Source of the DNA: Candidatus Poribacteria bacterium
GTDB taxonomy: Bacteria; Poribacteria; WGA-4E; WGA-3G
Length of the DNA stretch: 63,630 bases
Assembly: GCA_026710795.1 (NCBI GenBank)
Contig: JAPOQK010000025.1
Location: 1-63,630, forward strand
Direction: 5' to 3'
The notes beneath the pieces are model-generated. The model was given only the letters and a program-made list of their open reading frames with translations, ran no database searches and was not told the origin of the DNA. Below are positions 1 through 9,553 of this stretch, in pieces (positions within the stretch are counted from its first letter, which is position 1; the number at the start of each line of letters is the position of its first letter). The position numbers and the translations under genes were made by a program.

Positions 1-597
1 ATTCCTAAAGAATGGCCCCGTTATCTCAGTATTGATTGGGGATACCGCAACCCGTCAAGTTGTATCTGGTGGACTCTCACTAAAGACGAACGAATCTATG
101 CATACAAAGAGATTTACAAAACCAAACTCACACAACCCGAATTTATCAAGATGATAGAGGATAATCAAGATGAGGATAGACATCCCGCTTATGCTGCAGT
201 AGATAGTGCGGACCAAGATGCGGTGGAGCAACTAAAAAATGCAGGTTACCGCGTTCAAGAACCAAAAAAGTCTCGTGCAAAACAGATAGACGTAGTCAAA
301 GAGAGACTAAAAGTTGACGAAACAGGTAAACCCTCAATCTTCTTTCGTAACAGGCTTGTGCATCCCCCGGATCAAGAACTGAAAGAGGCATATCGTCCCA
401 TTGAAGTGACCGATGAATTCCTAACGTGTGAATACTTAGAAAACACGGACGGCACAGACAAAGACGACGAAGCAATAACGCGTGACCATCACGGCATAGA
501 CAGCACAGCCTATTTCATCTTAAGTCTCCAACGTCCACGGACTGTCGGTAGTGGTAAATTCATCGGTGGTGCTGTCACCATGGGCAAAAGCTTCTAA
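1..597 (+). CDS. Phage terminase large subunit, C-terminal nuclease part (5' end outside window)
   Basis: The frame is open from the first base, so the gene begins to the left of the window. About 198 residues remain. They look like the RNase H-fold nuclease domain of TerL, the motor-nuclease that cuts and packages phage DNA. Visible acidic positions in order are the Asp in YLSIDWGYRNPSS, the Asp in AAVDSADQDAVEQL, and the late DHHGIDSTAYFIL, which matches the usual D-x-x-D-A-x-x-Y closing motif of these nucleases. The ATPase half with Walker motifs must lie upstream. No portal, capsid or other phage gene follows: the next 600 bases are repeats and then a cellular lipoprotein gene. It is therefore either the right edge of a prophage or a stranded remnant. 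The family call is by motif pattern only. Confidence 0.7.
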   Translation: MPKEWPRYLSIDWGYRNPSSCIWWTLTKDERIYAYKEIYKTKLTQPEFIKMIEDNQDEDRHPAYAAVDSADQDAVEQLKNAGYRVQEPKKSRAKQIDVVKERLKVDETGKPSIFFRNRLVHPPDQELKEAYRPIEVTDEFLTCEYLENTDGTDKDDEAITRDHHGIDSTAYFILSLQRPRTVGSGKFIGGAVTMGKSF

Positions 598-1183
598 TAT
601 AATCCCTATCTCGTAGGTCGGAGCGAGCGTAGCGACCTCCGACATGTGTGTATAAATGCACCTTTTTTCTTAACCAAAATCAAGGAAAACACAATCCTAT
701 GAAAACAACACCTCTTTGTAGCACAAACAGTTAGTATGTGCCTCTTCCATCCGCGTAATCCGCGATTTAGACAAAAGATAGGCTAATCCTATGAAAACAA
801 CATTGAAACACAAAGATGTCTCTTATTCTGAAAATCCTAAAATCCCGGGAATGCCAAAAGGCATTCATACCGTTGATTTGATAATCTTGGTTCAGACAAA
901 AACATTGAAACACAAAAAGACCTCTTATCCTGATAATCCTGGTTCAGACAATCAACCTAAAAACTATGCGGGAATGCCTATTACCATGTCGCTCCTACAG
1001 AATGTAAGAGGTGGTAAATGACATAGATGCATCGGTGTATCGCGACAGGAATGTCGCTCCTACAAGAAGAAAAATAACCTTGCAATTTAACCGATTTTAA
1101 TGATAGTATAATATAGATGTCAACATATAACAGATTTGTTGCGTTACACTTGGATATATCAAATATTTCATAGGAGCAGAATA
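598..1183. repeat. Non-coding repeat-rich spacer
   Basis: This gap holds no convincing gene. It contains a 33-base palindromic repeat (separate entry), a decayed copy of the TGTAGCACAAAC element (717-741), a direct duplication of about 50 bases beginning ACATTGAAACACAAA (from about 801 and again from about 901), a CCCGGGAATGCC...GGCATTC module (844-879) and two GTCGCTCCTACA elements (988-1000 and 1053-1064). An open frame of 76 codons at 791-1021 is built almost entirely of these repeats and has no ribosome site. A TATAAT hexamer at 1107-1112 could be the -10 box of the next gene, but its -35 partner is weak. Confidence 0.7.
613..645. repeat. 33-bp palindromic repeat, copy 1
   Basis: The sequence GTAGGTCGGAGCGAGCGTAG continues to CGACCTCCGACAT. 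Arms GTCGGAG (617-623) and CTCCGAC (637-643) pair perfectly around a 13-base loop, like a REP element. A second copy at 63506-63538 differs at one base. Confidence 0.8.
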
Positions 1184-1990
1184 ATGTTAAAAAGAATAAC
1201 AGAACTCATGGCAGTATTATTCAGCACTCTCTTTGTTGTAACGCTTGTTGGATGTTATATTGACGCTGCTGATGATGATGATGAAGTTGATCGTGAACCA
1301 CCAGCTGTACCTCGTGGTGTGACAACGATCACGGGTGATGATTACGTTATCATTAAATGGTATCCAAACGGTGAATTCGACTTGGATGGTTACACGATAT
1401 GGCGTAGTGAGAACAACAATGATTTCGACTCAATAGCAGAACTATCTGCTAATGCTACAGAATACACAGATAGAGGTGTTAGTAACGGTCGGACATATTA
1501 CTATGCTGTGTCTGCTATTGACTATGATGGTAACGAAAGCGAACTCAGTCCCGAAGACGCATGGGATACCCCGCGTCCAGAAGGACGAAACATTATATTG
1601 GATGATTTTCAACTTGAACCTGATCGGAGCGGTTTTGATTTTTCAAATACACGCAGAGGAGCTATTCCTTGGGATGACAGGTCAACCGATGTTTATTTTG
1701 GCTTAGATACTGTAGTAAATGTCACCTATCTCTATTCAGATAACGATACAGCGATGCAAGATTTAGGTTATCATGAGAACTTTGATGGCATTGATGTTGT
1801 ACCAGAATTTGGTTATACGACACTTTTTGTAGAATTGATTGAAGGTCATATCTATGCCTTTTATACCCCAGATGGCAACTTCGCTAAAATACATGTACGT
1901 AGACTCACTGAAGACGATGTGGAATTTGATTGGGCATACCAGACCGATCCTGAAAATATACAATTAGCACCAGCACTGCCCATGAAATAA
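1184..1990 (+). CDS. Lipoprotein with a fibronectin type III domain
   Basis: The protein has 268 residues. The start is the ATG preceded by TAGGAG; a frame extension 16 codons upstream lacks a ribosome site. A hydrophobic N-terminus ends in the lipobox LVGC (Cys24), so the protein is probably lipid-anchored in the envelope. An acidic linker (DAADDDDEVD) leads into one FN3 domain at roughly residues 40-135, recognisable from VPRGVTTITGDDYVIIKW, DGYTIWRS and YYYAVSAIDYDGNESELS. The last 130 residues are rich in Asp and aromatics and are not assigned to a family. It opens a plus-strand series of envelope genes. Function is unknown; FN3 domains usually mediate protein or glycan contacts. Confidence 0.75.
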   Translation: MLKRITELMAVLFSTLFVVTLVGCYIDAADDDDEVDREPPAVPRGVTTITGDDYVIIKWYPNGEFDLDGYTIWRSENNNDFDSIAELSANATEYTDRGVSNGRTYYYAVSAIDYDGNESELSPEDAWDTPRPEGRNIILDDFQLEPDRSGFDFSNTRRGAIPWDDRSTDVYFGLDTVVNVTYLYSDNDTAMQDLGYHENFDGIDVVPEFGYTTLFVELIEGHIYAFYTPDGNFAKIHVRRLTEDDVEFDWAYQTDPENIQLAPALPMK

Positions 1991-2068
1991 ATAATGAACT
2001 TTATTCTAAATTGCAATGAACATAATTCACTGGGCATGATTTCGGTGTGCAACCTGAAAGGTGAGGTA

Positions 2069-2677
2069 GTGAAAAAATACCTTCTGTTTTCGTTAATTGC
2101 TTTATTAGCAGTATTTTATATGCAAATCGATGCATTAGCAATTGAGCATCTTCCTCCTAAAAAGAAGCAAATATCGAATCAACAGGTGACACGTAATATT
2201 CAAGATGCAGATTCAGATGATGCATATCCGCTCTACCGTAGACATTCTGAACAATATTACCCAACACGTAGTTCACGGAAAGCATCGCTGTTATCTGCAT
2301 CTATGCCCGGATTAGGGCAAGCGTATGCTGATAGTTATATCAAAGCAACGCTTTTTCTCACAGCTGAGATAGGGATCTTTTCTCTTGCCAGTTATAATAT
2401 TGCACGTGCATTTCATTATAGAAACCATGACCAATTTCGTACTGGATTCCTTGATGAACGAACAAACACTTTCTTAGACAGTGACCAAGTCCGCTCCAGA
2501 ATGACTGACCACAGTATCCGTGGCACATTATTTCTTATCACTGGCATAGGATTGCATGTCTGGAATATCCTTGATGCCTCAAAAACTGCTAAAGCGTATA
2601 ATAATCGAAGAATTTCCGTGCAAATGCAACAAACACAACATGGTATGCATACGTTAATTTTTACTCACCGATTTTAG
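2069..2677 (+). CDS. DUF5683-like membrane/secreted protein
   Basis: The chosen start is GTG with the ribosome site AGGTGAGG just before it; a longer frame from 1994 has no such site. This gives 202 residues. The N-terminus (MKKYLLFSLIALLAVFYM) is a signal peptide or membrane anchor. After a polar stretch, the segment SLLSASMPGLGQAYADSYIK begins a domain that resembles DUF5683, whose hallmark is a Pro-Gly-Leu-Gly-Gln followed by two hydrophobic helices; both helices are visible here (ATLFLTAEIGIFSLASY and GTLFLITGIGLHVWNIL). DUF5683 proteins have no firm biochemical role. The gene lies between two other probable envelope proteins. Confidence 0.65.
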   Translation: MKKYLLFSLIALLAVFYMQIDALAIEHLPPKKKQISNQQVTRNIQDADSDDAYPLYRRHSEQYYPTRSSRKASLLSASMPGLGQAYADSYIKATLFLTAEIGIFSLASYNIARAFHYRNHDQFRTGFLDERTNTFLDSDQVRSRMTDHSIRGTLFLITGIGLHVWNILDASKTAKAYNNRRISVQMQQTQHGMHTLIFTHRF

Positions 2678-2818
2678 TCGTAGTAAATATTTACGGTGCT
2701 GAGTTTATATATTGTTTATGTTTTACGCATTTCGGTGTATACCTACATGTTTAGGAATACATCTTGGTGATTATTGAGTCATAACGCGGAAGATGGTAGA
2801 TTCTCTGGAGTTGATAGT

Positions 2819-3652
2819 GTGAAGTATACTAAGTGTTTGATTATAATCTGTATCATAGTAGGTGTATGTTTTCCGCTTTTCGATATTACTTCTGAAAAAG
2901 CAAATTCAGCGGTTCGTGCTGAACAGAACAAAGAAAATAATGAGATTTCGCTTATAGAGGTAGATAATGTTTCAAATCAACCCCTTAGAATAGGCGAAAG
3001 ATTAACATATAATATTAAGGTGTCATGGGTGCCAGTTTCAGCAGGAAAACGAGTTGACCATATAGAAAAGAAAATTTCGTATCAGAGAAAAAGCGTTTAT
3101 CACATTACATCTGAAGCAAAAACAGGGTCAGTGGCATCAAAAATACACCGTTTTCAAAATAGGCAATCCACTTTTCTTAATTCAGTAGGGTTCTTTCCAC
3201 TTAGTTTCAGAAATCAACTGGTAGACAAAAAATATACTGCACGCGTTGAAATCAATTTTCAGGATGACAAAGCGGAATATGAAAAGATCTCACAGAATAA
3301 ACCTAAAGACCCAGAAAAGCATGAGAAAAAAGTGATAGAGATACCTTTTGGCACACAAGATGAACTCTCTATGATTTATTTCCTACGGTGTAAGAAATTG
3401 GAACCCGGAAAAAAATACTTCTTTCCACTGATAATTAAAGCAAAAGTTGTGAAAATTAGTATCAGTGTAGCACAAGGAGAGAAGTTAAAAATCAAAGGTT
3501 TAGGACGTGTTAAAACGCTTGTCGTAACTACATCACACGGATATCAATTATGGTTGACTGATGACAATAGACATATCCCTGTCAGAATTGAAGCGGAAGC
3601 TAAAATAGGCAAAATGAAAGCAAACTTAGAAAAAAGAGAATTTGTAAAATAA
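2819..3652 (+). CDS. DUF3108-like secreted protein
   Basis: The start is taken as GTG with CTGGAG upstream, giving 277 residues and a clean signal peptide (MKYTKCLIIICIIVGVCFPLF). A TTG 15 codons earlier is possible but would bury the signal sequence. The mature part resembles DUF3108: it starts with RIGERLTYNIKVSWVPVSAG, runs through long beta strands, and has FGTQDELSMIYFLRCKKLEPG, corresponding to the conserved SxxYxLR-like region of that family. DUF3108 proteins are periplasmic and poorly understood. The gene ends about 95 bases before the chosen mfd start. Confidence 0.7.
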   Translation: MKYTKCLIIICIIVGVCFPLFDITSEKANSAVRAEQNKENNEISLIEVDNVSNQPLRIGERLTYNIKVSWVPVSAGKRVDHIEKKISYQRKSVYHITSEAKTGSVASKIHRFQNRQSTFLNSVGFFPLSFRNQLVDKKYTARVEINFQDDKAEYEKISQNKPKDPEKHEKKVIEIPFGTQDELSMIYFLRCKKLEPGKKYFFPLIIKAKVVKISISVAQGEKLKIKGLGRVKTLVVTTSHGYQLWLTDDNRHIPVRIEAEAKIGKMKANLEKREFVK

Positions 3653-3747
3653 ATAGATCGCCGGTGGTGTATTATCAATATGTGTATAATGTTTCTTACA
3701 TTTTCAATGCAACATTAATTACACTGCCGAACGATAAGGAATGGTTT

Positions 3748-6700
3748 GTGTTAGAGTATTTACGAAAAACGGATATATACCGAAAACTGGTTGAATGCAT
3801 AAATAACGGTGAGAACCCTCCAACCCTTAGAGGGTTACGTAACGCATCATCCTCCTATTTCTTATCAACACTATTAGAAGATTTGCCGGATAGGTCTTTT
3901 CTTGTCGTATTCCCTACACATCGTGAAGCGGAGCAGGCATTAGAAGAAGCACGCTCATTTCGTAACTTATACGATAAAGAACTCAATTCGGAGTTAGCAT
4001 CATTACACAACGATCTGCATTTCTTTCCTTCTTGGCAAAATACGTTACTTGAAGGGATTTCACCTACAAAAAATATCTCAGTTTCGCGTATGCAGTGTCT
4101 TCATTCCCTGATTGCCACCAAATGTCAGCATCACTTAGATAAAACCTTCAAGGTTCAATCACGAAATGTTGTGTTTACAACGATTCGGGCATTATCCTAC
4201 AGACTTACACCACATCAAACGTTAGCTTCAGCATGTAGAACACTGAATATAGGTGATGAAGTTGAACTTGAAGAAATAATTACATTTCTGGTTCGAAGCG
4301 GATACCAACAGGTTGATCTTGTTGAGGTGAAGGGAGAATTTGCACATAGGGGTGATATTGTAGATGTATTTCCGTTGACATCCGAAGCACCGGTTCGTCT
4401 CGATTTTTTTGGTGATGAACTTGATGAAATCCGTCTGTTTGATCCTACATCCCAAATGTCTATAGAAAAGGTAAATTCCTTACCTATTACACCAATGACA
4501 GAAGTATGTCTTGCTGATGTTTCTATTTCACATTGGAAATCACAAACGGAACAACTTATGGATCAGGAGGATAATCATCCAGATTTTATCAATCATATTC
4601 GGGAGATGACCAGTAGATTTGAAAACTTCATTGCAAGTAAGAAGGTAGAAAACATTAAATCCAGTGGAGAAGAACCGATAGAAATTGACGGTGTTGAAGT
4701 CTTCCTTTCAATGCTATACCCACAAACTGATATATTGACAGACTATATTCCTGAAAACACAGTTGCTGTATTTGTTGAACCTGGTTGGCAAAAACGAGAA
4801 GTTGAAATGATGCGAGAACAGCTACAAGAGATTTATGACCGGAAAACAGAAGAGGGAAAACTTCTACCGACTCCTGATAATCTGCTTGTTCCTGTCAACC
4901 TACTTGAGTCTCAATTGGAACGGTATACTAACATTCATATCTCTTTAGCATCACAGACCTCAGATCGTGAACAAAAGAAGGTTGTTACTGATGCTAATCA
5001 TGATAAAGATATATTTGAACCACATTTTGACATTAAACCGCTTGGTCTGGGTAGGGGCAACTATCAGATGGTTATTGATCACATCAAAAGGTGGACATTA
5101 AGAAATTATCTTGTCCATGTCTTTTGCGAAACACCACAACAGTCCAAGCGTGTGTTGGAAATGTTAATTGAACGAGATCTACCGCCTGAGCAAATTTTTG
5201 TCTCAGTAGGTTATATCTCTGAAGGTTTTTTAAGTGATTCACTCAAAATAGTTCTTCTATCTGAAAATGAGATTTTTGGAAACCGACAACGACGTTCTGT
5301 TACTCCAAAACGATATAATAGCGGTGCCCCAATCTTGAGTTTAGTTGATATGAAGGTTGGTGACCATGTTGTTCATGTGATGCACGGTATCGCTATTTAC
5401 GAAGGCATTCGACGTATGGATATAGATGGTCAATCTCAGGATTTTCTTATCCTAAGATATAGAGAAGAGGATCGTTTATATGTGCCAACGTATCAAGTTG
5501 ATATGGTGCAAAAATATATCGGCAATAAAGATGAGTCTTATGAACCGAATATAGACTATCTTGGAGGAAAATCTTGGCAGAACAGGAAAAAACGTGCCAA
5601 AGCTGCAGTAGAGGAAATGGCAGAGGAACTGTTGAAACTATACGCAGCACGACAAGCAAATGAAGGCTATAGATTTCCAACAGAGGTGCCTTGGGAAAGC
5701 GAATTTGAAGCACTTTTCCCATTTCAAGAAACAGATGACCAACTCCAAGCTATAGAAGATGTAAAAGCTGACATGGAAACGGAAAAACCGATGGACCGGT
5801 TAGTGTGTGGTGATGTTGGCTACGGTAAAACAGAGGTAGCATTGCGTGCAGCGTTTAAAGCTGTCATGGCGGAAAAACAGGTTGCACTTCTTGTTCCAAC
5901 GACAATCCTTGCGCTACAACACTATGATACCTTTGAAAAAAGGTTCAACTCTTTTCCTATCCAAGTTGAGATGCTAAACCGTTTTCGTAGTCGTAAGGAG
6001 ATACAATCTGTCAAAGAGAAACTTAAGGATGGCACCGTTGATATCGTTATCGGTACACATTCATTATTGTCAGAATCTGTTACGTTTGATAATCTTGGAT
6101 TGCTAATTGTTGACGAAGAACATCGTTTCGGTGTAAAACATAAGGAAAAAATCAAGCAGTATAAAGAGACTGTAGATGTACTTACGCTTACTGCGACCCC
6201 GATTCCCCGCACACTACACATGTCGCTTGTTGGCATTAGAGACTTTAGTATTATCAATACTCCTCCTGCGAATCGATTACCGATTCAGACGCAGGTGCTA
6301 CCATATAATGCTAAAGTAATCAAAGATGCTATAATGAATGAGTTATCGCGAAATGGACAAGTATTTTTTGTCCACAACCGAGTCCAGAATATCTCAATTA
6401 TTGCGCAGACCATACAGGAACTTGTTCCTGATGCACGTGTTGCTATTGCACATGGACAAATGCCAGAACGCGAATTGGAAAATGTTATGTTAGAGTTTGT
6501 CCGTCATAAGCATGATATACTTGTTTGTACGATGATTATTGAATCTGGATTAGATATTCCTAACGTAAATACCATTATGATAAATCGTGCGGATGCATTT
6601 GGTTTAGCACAATTATATCAATTGCGTGGTAGGGTTGGACGTGCAGACGAACAGGCTTTTGGATACCTATTTTACCCGCAGGATAAACCGATTACTGAGA

Positions 6701-7353
6701 ATGCACAGAAACGTCTTCGTGTCATAGAAGAATTTACCGATCTTGGTTCAGGTTTTAAAATTGCGCTGAGAGATTTAGAAATACGTGGTGCTGGAAATAT
6801 ACTTGGTGCACAACAACATGGTCATATTACAAATATTGGTTATGAACTTTACTGTAAACTACTTGATGATGCAGTCCGAAAATTGAAGGGTGAAAAGGTT
6901 GAGGAAGAAATTGAAACCAGTATTAATTTACCTATTGAAGCATTTCTGCCAGATGACTATATACCCGACAGTCGCCAGAAAATATCTTTATATAAGAAAA
7001 TATCTGCACTAAAAAGTGATAAAGAGAAGCAGGGTCTTACTAACGAACTTAAAGACCGATATGGAGACATACCGGAACCAGTGGCTATGCTTTTAGAAGT
7101 ATCAACAATCAAACAACTTTGTCAGAAATTAGGAATAACAGCTATTGTTGCTGGCGGAGATAAGGTTAAAGTTACATTTGATGAACATAATCCTCGAATA
7201 GATGTAACAGAATTTGTGGAGACAGTATCCAATAATCCACGTCTACAACTACGACCGCCAGCTCAACTATTGATTAGTATTGAAAAATTAACTGGAAAAG
7301 AATTATTAGTCGAATTGCAACGAATATTGACTATGTTTATTGTATCTGATTAA
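3748..7353 (+). CDS. mfd: Transcription-repair coupling factor
   Basis: Mfd releases RNA polymerase stalled at DNA damage and recruits UvrA. The start is chosen at a GTG with AAGGA seven bases upstream, giving 1201 residues; an in-frame GTG 28 codons earlier lacks a ribosome site. The UvrB-like N-terminus covers about residues 20-300. The polymerase-interacting CarD-like domain is near 530-595 (MKVGDHVVHVMHGIAIYEG). The motor follows with Walker A GDVGYGKT (about 686), DEEH (about 789), TATPIPRTLHMSL, and motif VI with RGRVGRADEQAFGY (about 959). The TRCF C-terminal domain lies beyond residue 1050. All expected parts are present, so the protein should be active. Mfd directly precedes parvulin genes here, which suggests co-transcription rather than a shared function. 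Confidence 0.95.
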   Translation: MLEYLRKTDIYRKLVECINNGENPPTLRGLRNASSSYFLSTLLEDLPDRSFLVVFPTHREAEQALEEARSFRNLYDKELNSELASLHNDLHFFPSWQNTLLEGISPTKNISVSRMQCLHSLIATKCQHHLDKTFKVQSRNVVFTTIRALSYRLTPHQTLASACRTLNIGDEVELEEIITFLVRSGYQQVDLVEVKGEFAHRGDIVDVFPLTSEAPVRLDFFGDELDEIRLFDPTSQMSIEKVNSLPITPMTEVCLADVSISHWKSQTEQLMDQEDNHPDFINHIREMTSRFENFIASKKVENIKSSGEEPIEIDGVEVFLSMLYPQTDILTDYIPENTVAVFVEPGWQKREVEMMREQLQEIYDRKTEEGKLLPTPDNLLVPVNLLESQLERYTNIHISLASQTSDREQKKVVTDANHDKDIFEPHFDIKPLGLGRGNYQMVIDHIKRWTLRNYLVHVFCETPQQSKRVLEMLIERDLPPEQIFVSVGYISEGFLSDSLKIVLLSENEIFGNRQRRSVTPKRYNSGAPILSLVDMKVGDHVVHVMHGIAIYEGIRRMDIDGQSQDFLILRYREEDRLYVPTYQVDMVQKYIGNKDESYEPNIDYLGGKSWQNRKKRAKAAVEEMAEELLKLYAARQANEGYRFPTEVPWESEFEALFPFQETDDQLQAIEDVKADMETEKPMDRLVCGDVGYGKTEVALRAAFKAVMAEKQVALLVPTTILALQHYDTFEKRFNSFPIQVEMLNRFRSRKEIQSVKEKLKDGTVDIVIGTHSLLSESVTFDNLGLLIVDEEHRFGVKHKEKIKQYKETVDVLTLTATPIPRTLHMSLVGIRDFSIINTPPANRLPIQTQVLPYNAKVIKDAIMNELSRNGQVFFVHNRVQNISIIAQTIQELVPDARVAIAHGQMPERELENVMLEFVRHKHDILVCTMIIESGLDIPNVNTIMINRADAFGLAQLYQLRGRVGRADEQAFGYLFYPQDKPITENAQKRLRVIEEFTDLGSGFKIALRDLEIRGAGNILGAQQHGHITNIGYELYCKLLDDAVRKLKGEKVEEEIETSINLPIEAFLPDDYIPDSRQKISLYKKISALKSDKEKQGLTNELKDRYGDIPEPVAMLLEVSTIKQLCQKLGITAIVAGGDKVKVTFDEHNPRIDVTEFVETVSNNPRLQLRPPAQLLISIEKLTGKELLVELQRILTMFIVSD

Positions 7354-7408
7354 ATATCTTATCGGTATGAGTAAATCTAACCGATATTAAAGTAAGGAGA
7401 AATTCAAA

Positions 7409-8383
7409 GTGAAAAAAATATTATGTGTTGTTGCAGTTGTTTTTACAGCATGCCTTCTCACATGGTCACTTGTCAGTTCGGACAACCATGAATCTTCTGA
7501 GGGTGAAGTTGACAAGAGTCAAATCATTATAGCAGAATATAAGTGGAATGGTGAATTGCATCAAATCTCACTGGCAGACTTGGAGGCGGATATTGCGGAA
7601 TTACCGACTTACCGACAACGCAACTATGCGACTAAAGAGGGTAAAGCAGAATATTTAGAAGACTATATTGACAAGAGACTTAAACTACTCCAAGCAACAG
7701 AAGAGGGTTTTGATAAACTGCAAGATCATCTTGATAAATTAGAAGACTATACACATCAACTGATGGTGGAAAAACTTACCGAAATAGAAGTTGATTTGAA
7801 AGTCTCTTATACGGACGAAGACTTACAAGGATATTATAAGGCACACATGTCTGAGTACATCGAGGATGCAACAGTACGTGCCACCTGTATTACACTTGAT
7901 GACGAAGATTTAGCGTATGAAACTTTAGACCAAATAAAAGCTGGCACTGACATTGTAGAGGCAGCTAAGAAGCTAACTGAAGATAAGAAATTCGCAAACG
8001 GTCCAGGCATGAGTCAAGATGATCCTGGCAACACGGGTTTCTTTAGAAAAAATGCTTCTCCAAGTTGGTCTGAATTCATTGATGCGGTCTTTGAAATGGA
8101 AAATGGGGAAATGACTGATTCTGTGTTTGAAACAGATGTGGATGATGTTACATATTACCTAATTTTCCGCAAAGAGGAACAGAAACCTGAGCGACAGAAA
8201 GATTTTGAGGAAGTTAAATCTGATGTTGAAAGGAAAGTTGAACGGACAGCGAAACGTGAACGTATTATCGAATGGGTGGATGAAATCACGGCAAAAGCCA
8301 AGTTGAAGACATATCCTGAGAACATTCCAGAACCCGTTCAACCAGAAACACCTGAAGAAGAATCAGAAACATCAGACAAATAA
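7409..8383 (+). CDS. Parvulin-like (PpiC/SurA-type) peptidyl-prolyl isomerase, paralogue 1
   Basis: The protein has 324 residues and starts with GTG behind AAGGAGA. It has an N-terminal membrane anchor or signal peptide (MKKILCVVAVVFTACLLTW). A helical SurA-like N-domain (about 40-130) ends in SYTDEDLQGYYKAHMSEY, the usual bridge into a PpiC domain at about 135-255. That domain keeps the GNTGFF and FEMENGEMTDSVFET positions but little of the catalytic core, so a chaperone role is as likely as isomerase activity. The tail is rich in Pro and Glu. The next gene is a clear paralogue with the same layout. Together with the SurA-like and LptD-like genes it forms an outer-membrane biogenesis cluster. 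Confidence 0.8.
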   Translation: MKKILCVVAVVFTACLLTWSLVSSDNHESSEGEVDKSQIIIAEYKWNGELHQISLADLEADIAELPTYRQRNYATKEGKAEYLEDYIDKRLKLLQATEEGFDKLQDHLDKLEDYTHQLMVEKLTEIEVDLKVSYTDEDLQGYYKAHMSEYIEDATVRATCITLDDEDLAYETLDQIKAGTDIVEAAKKLTEDKKFANGPGMSQDDPGNTGFFRKNASPSWSEFIDAVFEMENGEMTDSVFETDVDDVTYYLIFRKEEQKPERQKDFEEVKSDVERKVERTAKRERIIEWVDEITAKAKLKTYPENIPEPVQPETPEEESETSDK

Positions 8384-8414
8384 CTCCAACCATTACCACA
8401 AGGAGGTAGAATGA

Positions 8415-9395
8415 ATGTTAAAATATAGAAGTCTGTCAATAATCTTACTATTCGCTATTCTTGCCACGTTTCCCTTCATCTTAAGTTGTGGTGACAAAGC
8501 AATTGGCGCGGATGGAACTGTCATAGCAGAATTTGAATGGGAAGGGAAACACCGCATCACACTTGAAGAGATGATGCAGGAGATCAGCGAACTTCCAGAA
8601 TACAAACAGCGTCAGTACAAGGACAAAGCTGGACTTGAAGAATACATGCTTCTCATGGCAGAAAGCCGTCTAATCCTAAGTCTTGCGAAAGACATGAAAC
8701 TCAATGAAGATGAAGAAATACTCAAGAAAGTAAGAGATTATCTTCAGGATTTAATGATTGAAAGGATTACTGAACAGGAAGTTGATAATAAACTTGTTTT
8801 GGATGAAGCTGATTATAAGAAATATTATGATGCACACAAAGAGGATTATATGCGACCGGCACAGGTTAAGCTGATGTGTATCACGTTACAGAATAAAGAA
8901 CGTGCAGATGAAGTTTTTGCAGAGTTAAAAGCAGGTAAAGACATTGCTGTGGCTGCACAAGAACTTTCTGATAGAGGAGAATTAGTTGGACCCGGTGCCA
9001 ACCCCGCAGCACCAGGTGATACTGATTACATTGGCAAGAACACATATCCTACTGGCACTGAACCGTTCATGGATGCTGCCTTTGAAGCAGAACTTGAGAC
9101 ACTTCATCCATCAGTTATTGAAGTTGAGGTGCAAGGTGAAAAATATTTCATGATGTTTGTTAAGAAGGAAGAAAGGGATGCATTTCAAAGACCATTTGAT
9201 GATCCGGAAGTCCGTAAAAACGTTGTTAGAAAAACTGAACGTGAACGTCGTGACTCTCTGATGAAAGAATGGTTAATGCAGCTTAGGGAACGGGCTGAAG
9301 TGAAAACTTTCATTGACAGAATTCCAGAGGATAAACCTGCAGAACCCGAACAGGAATCTGAAACTCCTTCAAAGGAAACTGTTCCAGAGGAATAG
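8415..9395 (+). CDS. Parvulin-like lipoprotein, paralogue 2
   Basis: The protein has 326 residues. The start ATG follows a strong AAGGAGGT; a second ATG four bases earlier is out of frame and stops at once. The signal peptide ends in the lipobox ILSC (Cys25), so unlike its neighbour this copy is a lipoprotein. Layout matches the preceding gene: a conserved opening (IAEFEWEGK versus IAEYKWNGE), a helical domain with ELPEYKQRQY, the hinge DEADYKKYYDAHKEDY, a degenerate PpiC domain (about 140-260) and a Pro/Glu-rich tail. The pair clearly arose by tandem duplication. The expected role is folding or escort of secreted proteins in the periplasm. Confidence 0.8.
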   Translation: MLKYRSLSIILLFAILATFPFILSCGDKAIGADGTVIAEFEWEGKHRITLEEMMQEISELPEYKQRQYKDKAGLEEYMLLMAESRLILSLAKDMKLNEDEEILKKVRDYLQDLMIERITEQEVDNKLVLDEADYKKYYDAHKEDYMRPAQVKLMCITLQNKERADEVFAELKAGKDIAVAAQELSDRGELVGPGANPAAPGDTDYIGKNTYPTGTEPFMDAAFEAELETLHPSVIEVEVQGEKYFMMFVKKEERDAFQRPFDDPEVRKNVVRKTERERRDSLMKEWLMQLRERAEVKTFIDRIPEDKPAEPEQESETPSKETVPEE

Positions 9396-9452
9396 ATTCA
9401 TATTCTGCTGTGTTTGTAGTAGACCAGTTTATTATATATTTACTTTTACAAA

Positions 9453-9474
9453 TGCGGGGTCGTTGTGCCCCGCA
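9453..9474. other. GC-rich hairpin
   Basis: TGCGGGG and CCCCGCA form a perfect 7-bp stem with an 8-base loop between two parvulin genes. No T-run follows on either strand, so it is not a classical terminator; it may be an RNA-processing or attenuation element. Confidence 0.35.
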
Positions 9475-9553
9475 ATACTGATACATACGCAAATTCATCA
9501 CAGATTGCCTTAAATCATTCAGTGATTAATGTTCCAACATCGGAGGTGCACAC

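Noticed and set aside
791..1021. 76-codon open frame
   Set aside because: It is made of two copies of a direct repeat plus palindromic modules and lacks a ribosome site.
9453..9474. Rho-independent terminator between parvulin genes
   Set aside because: The GC stem is good but no T-run follows on either strand.
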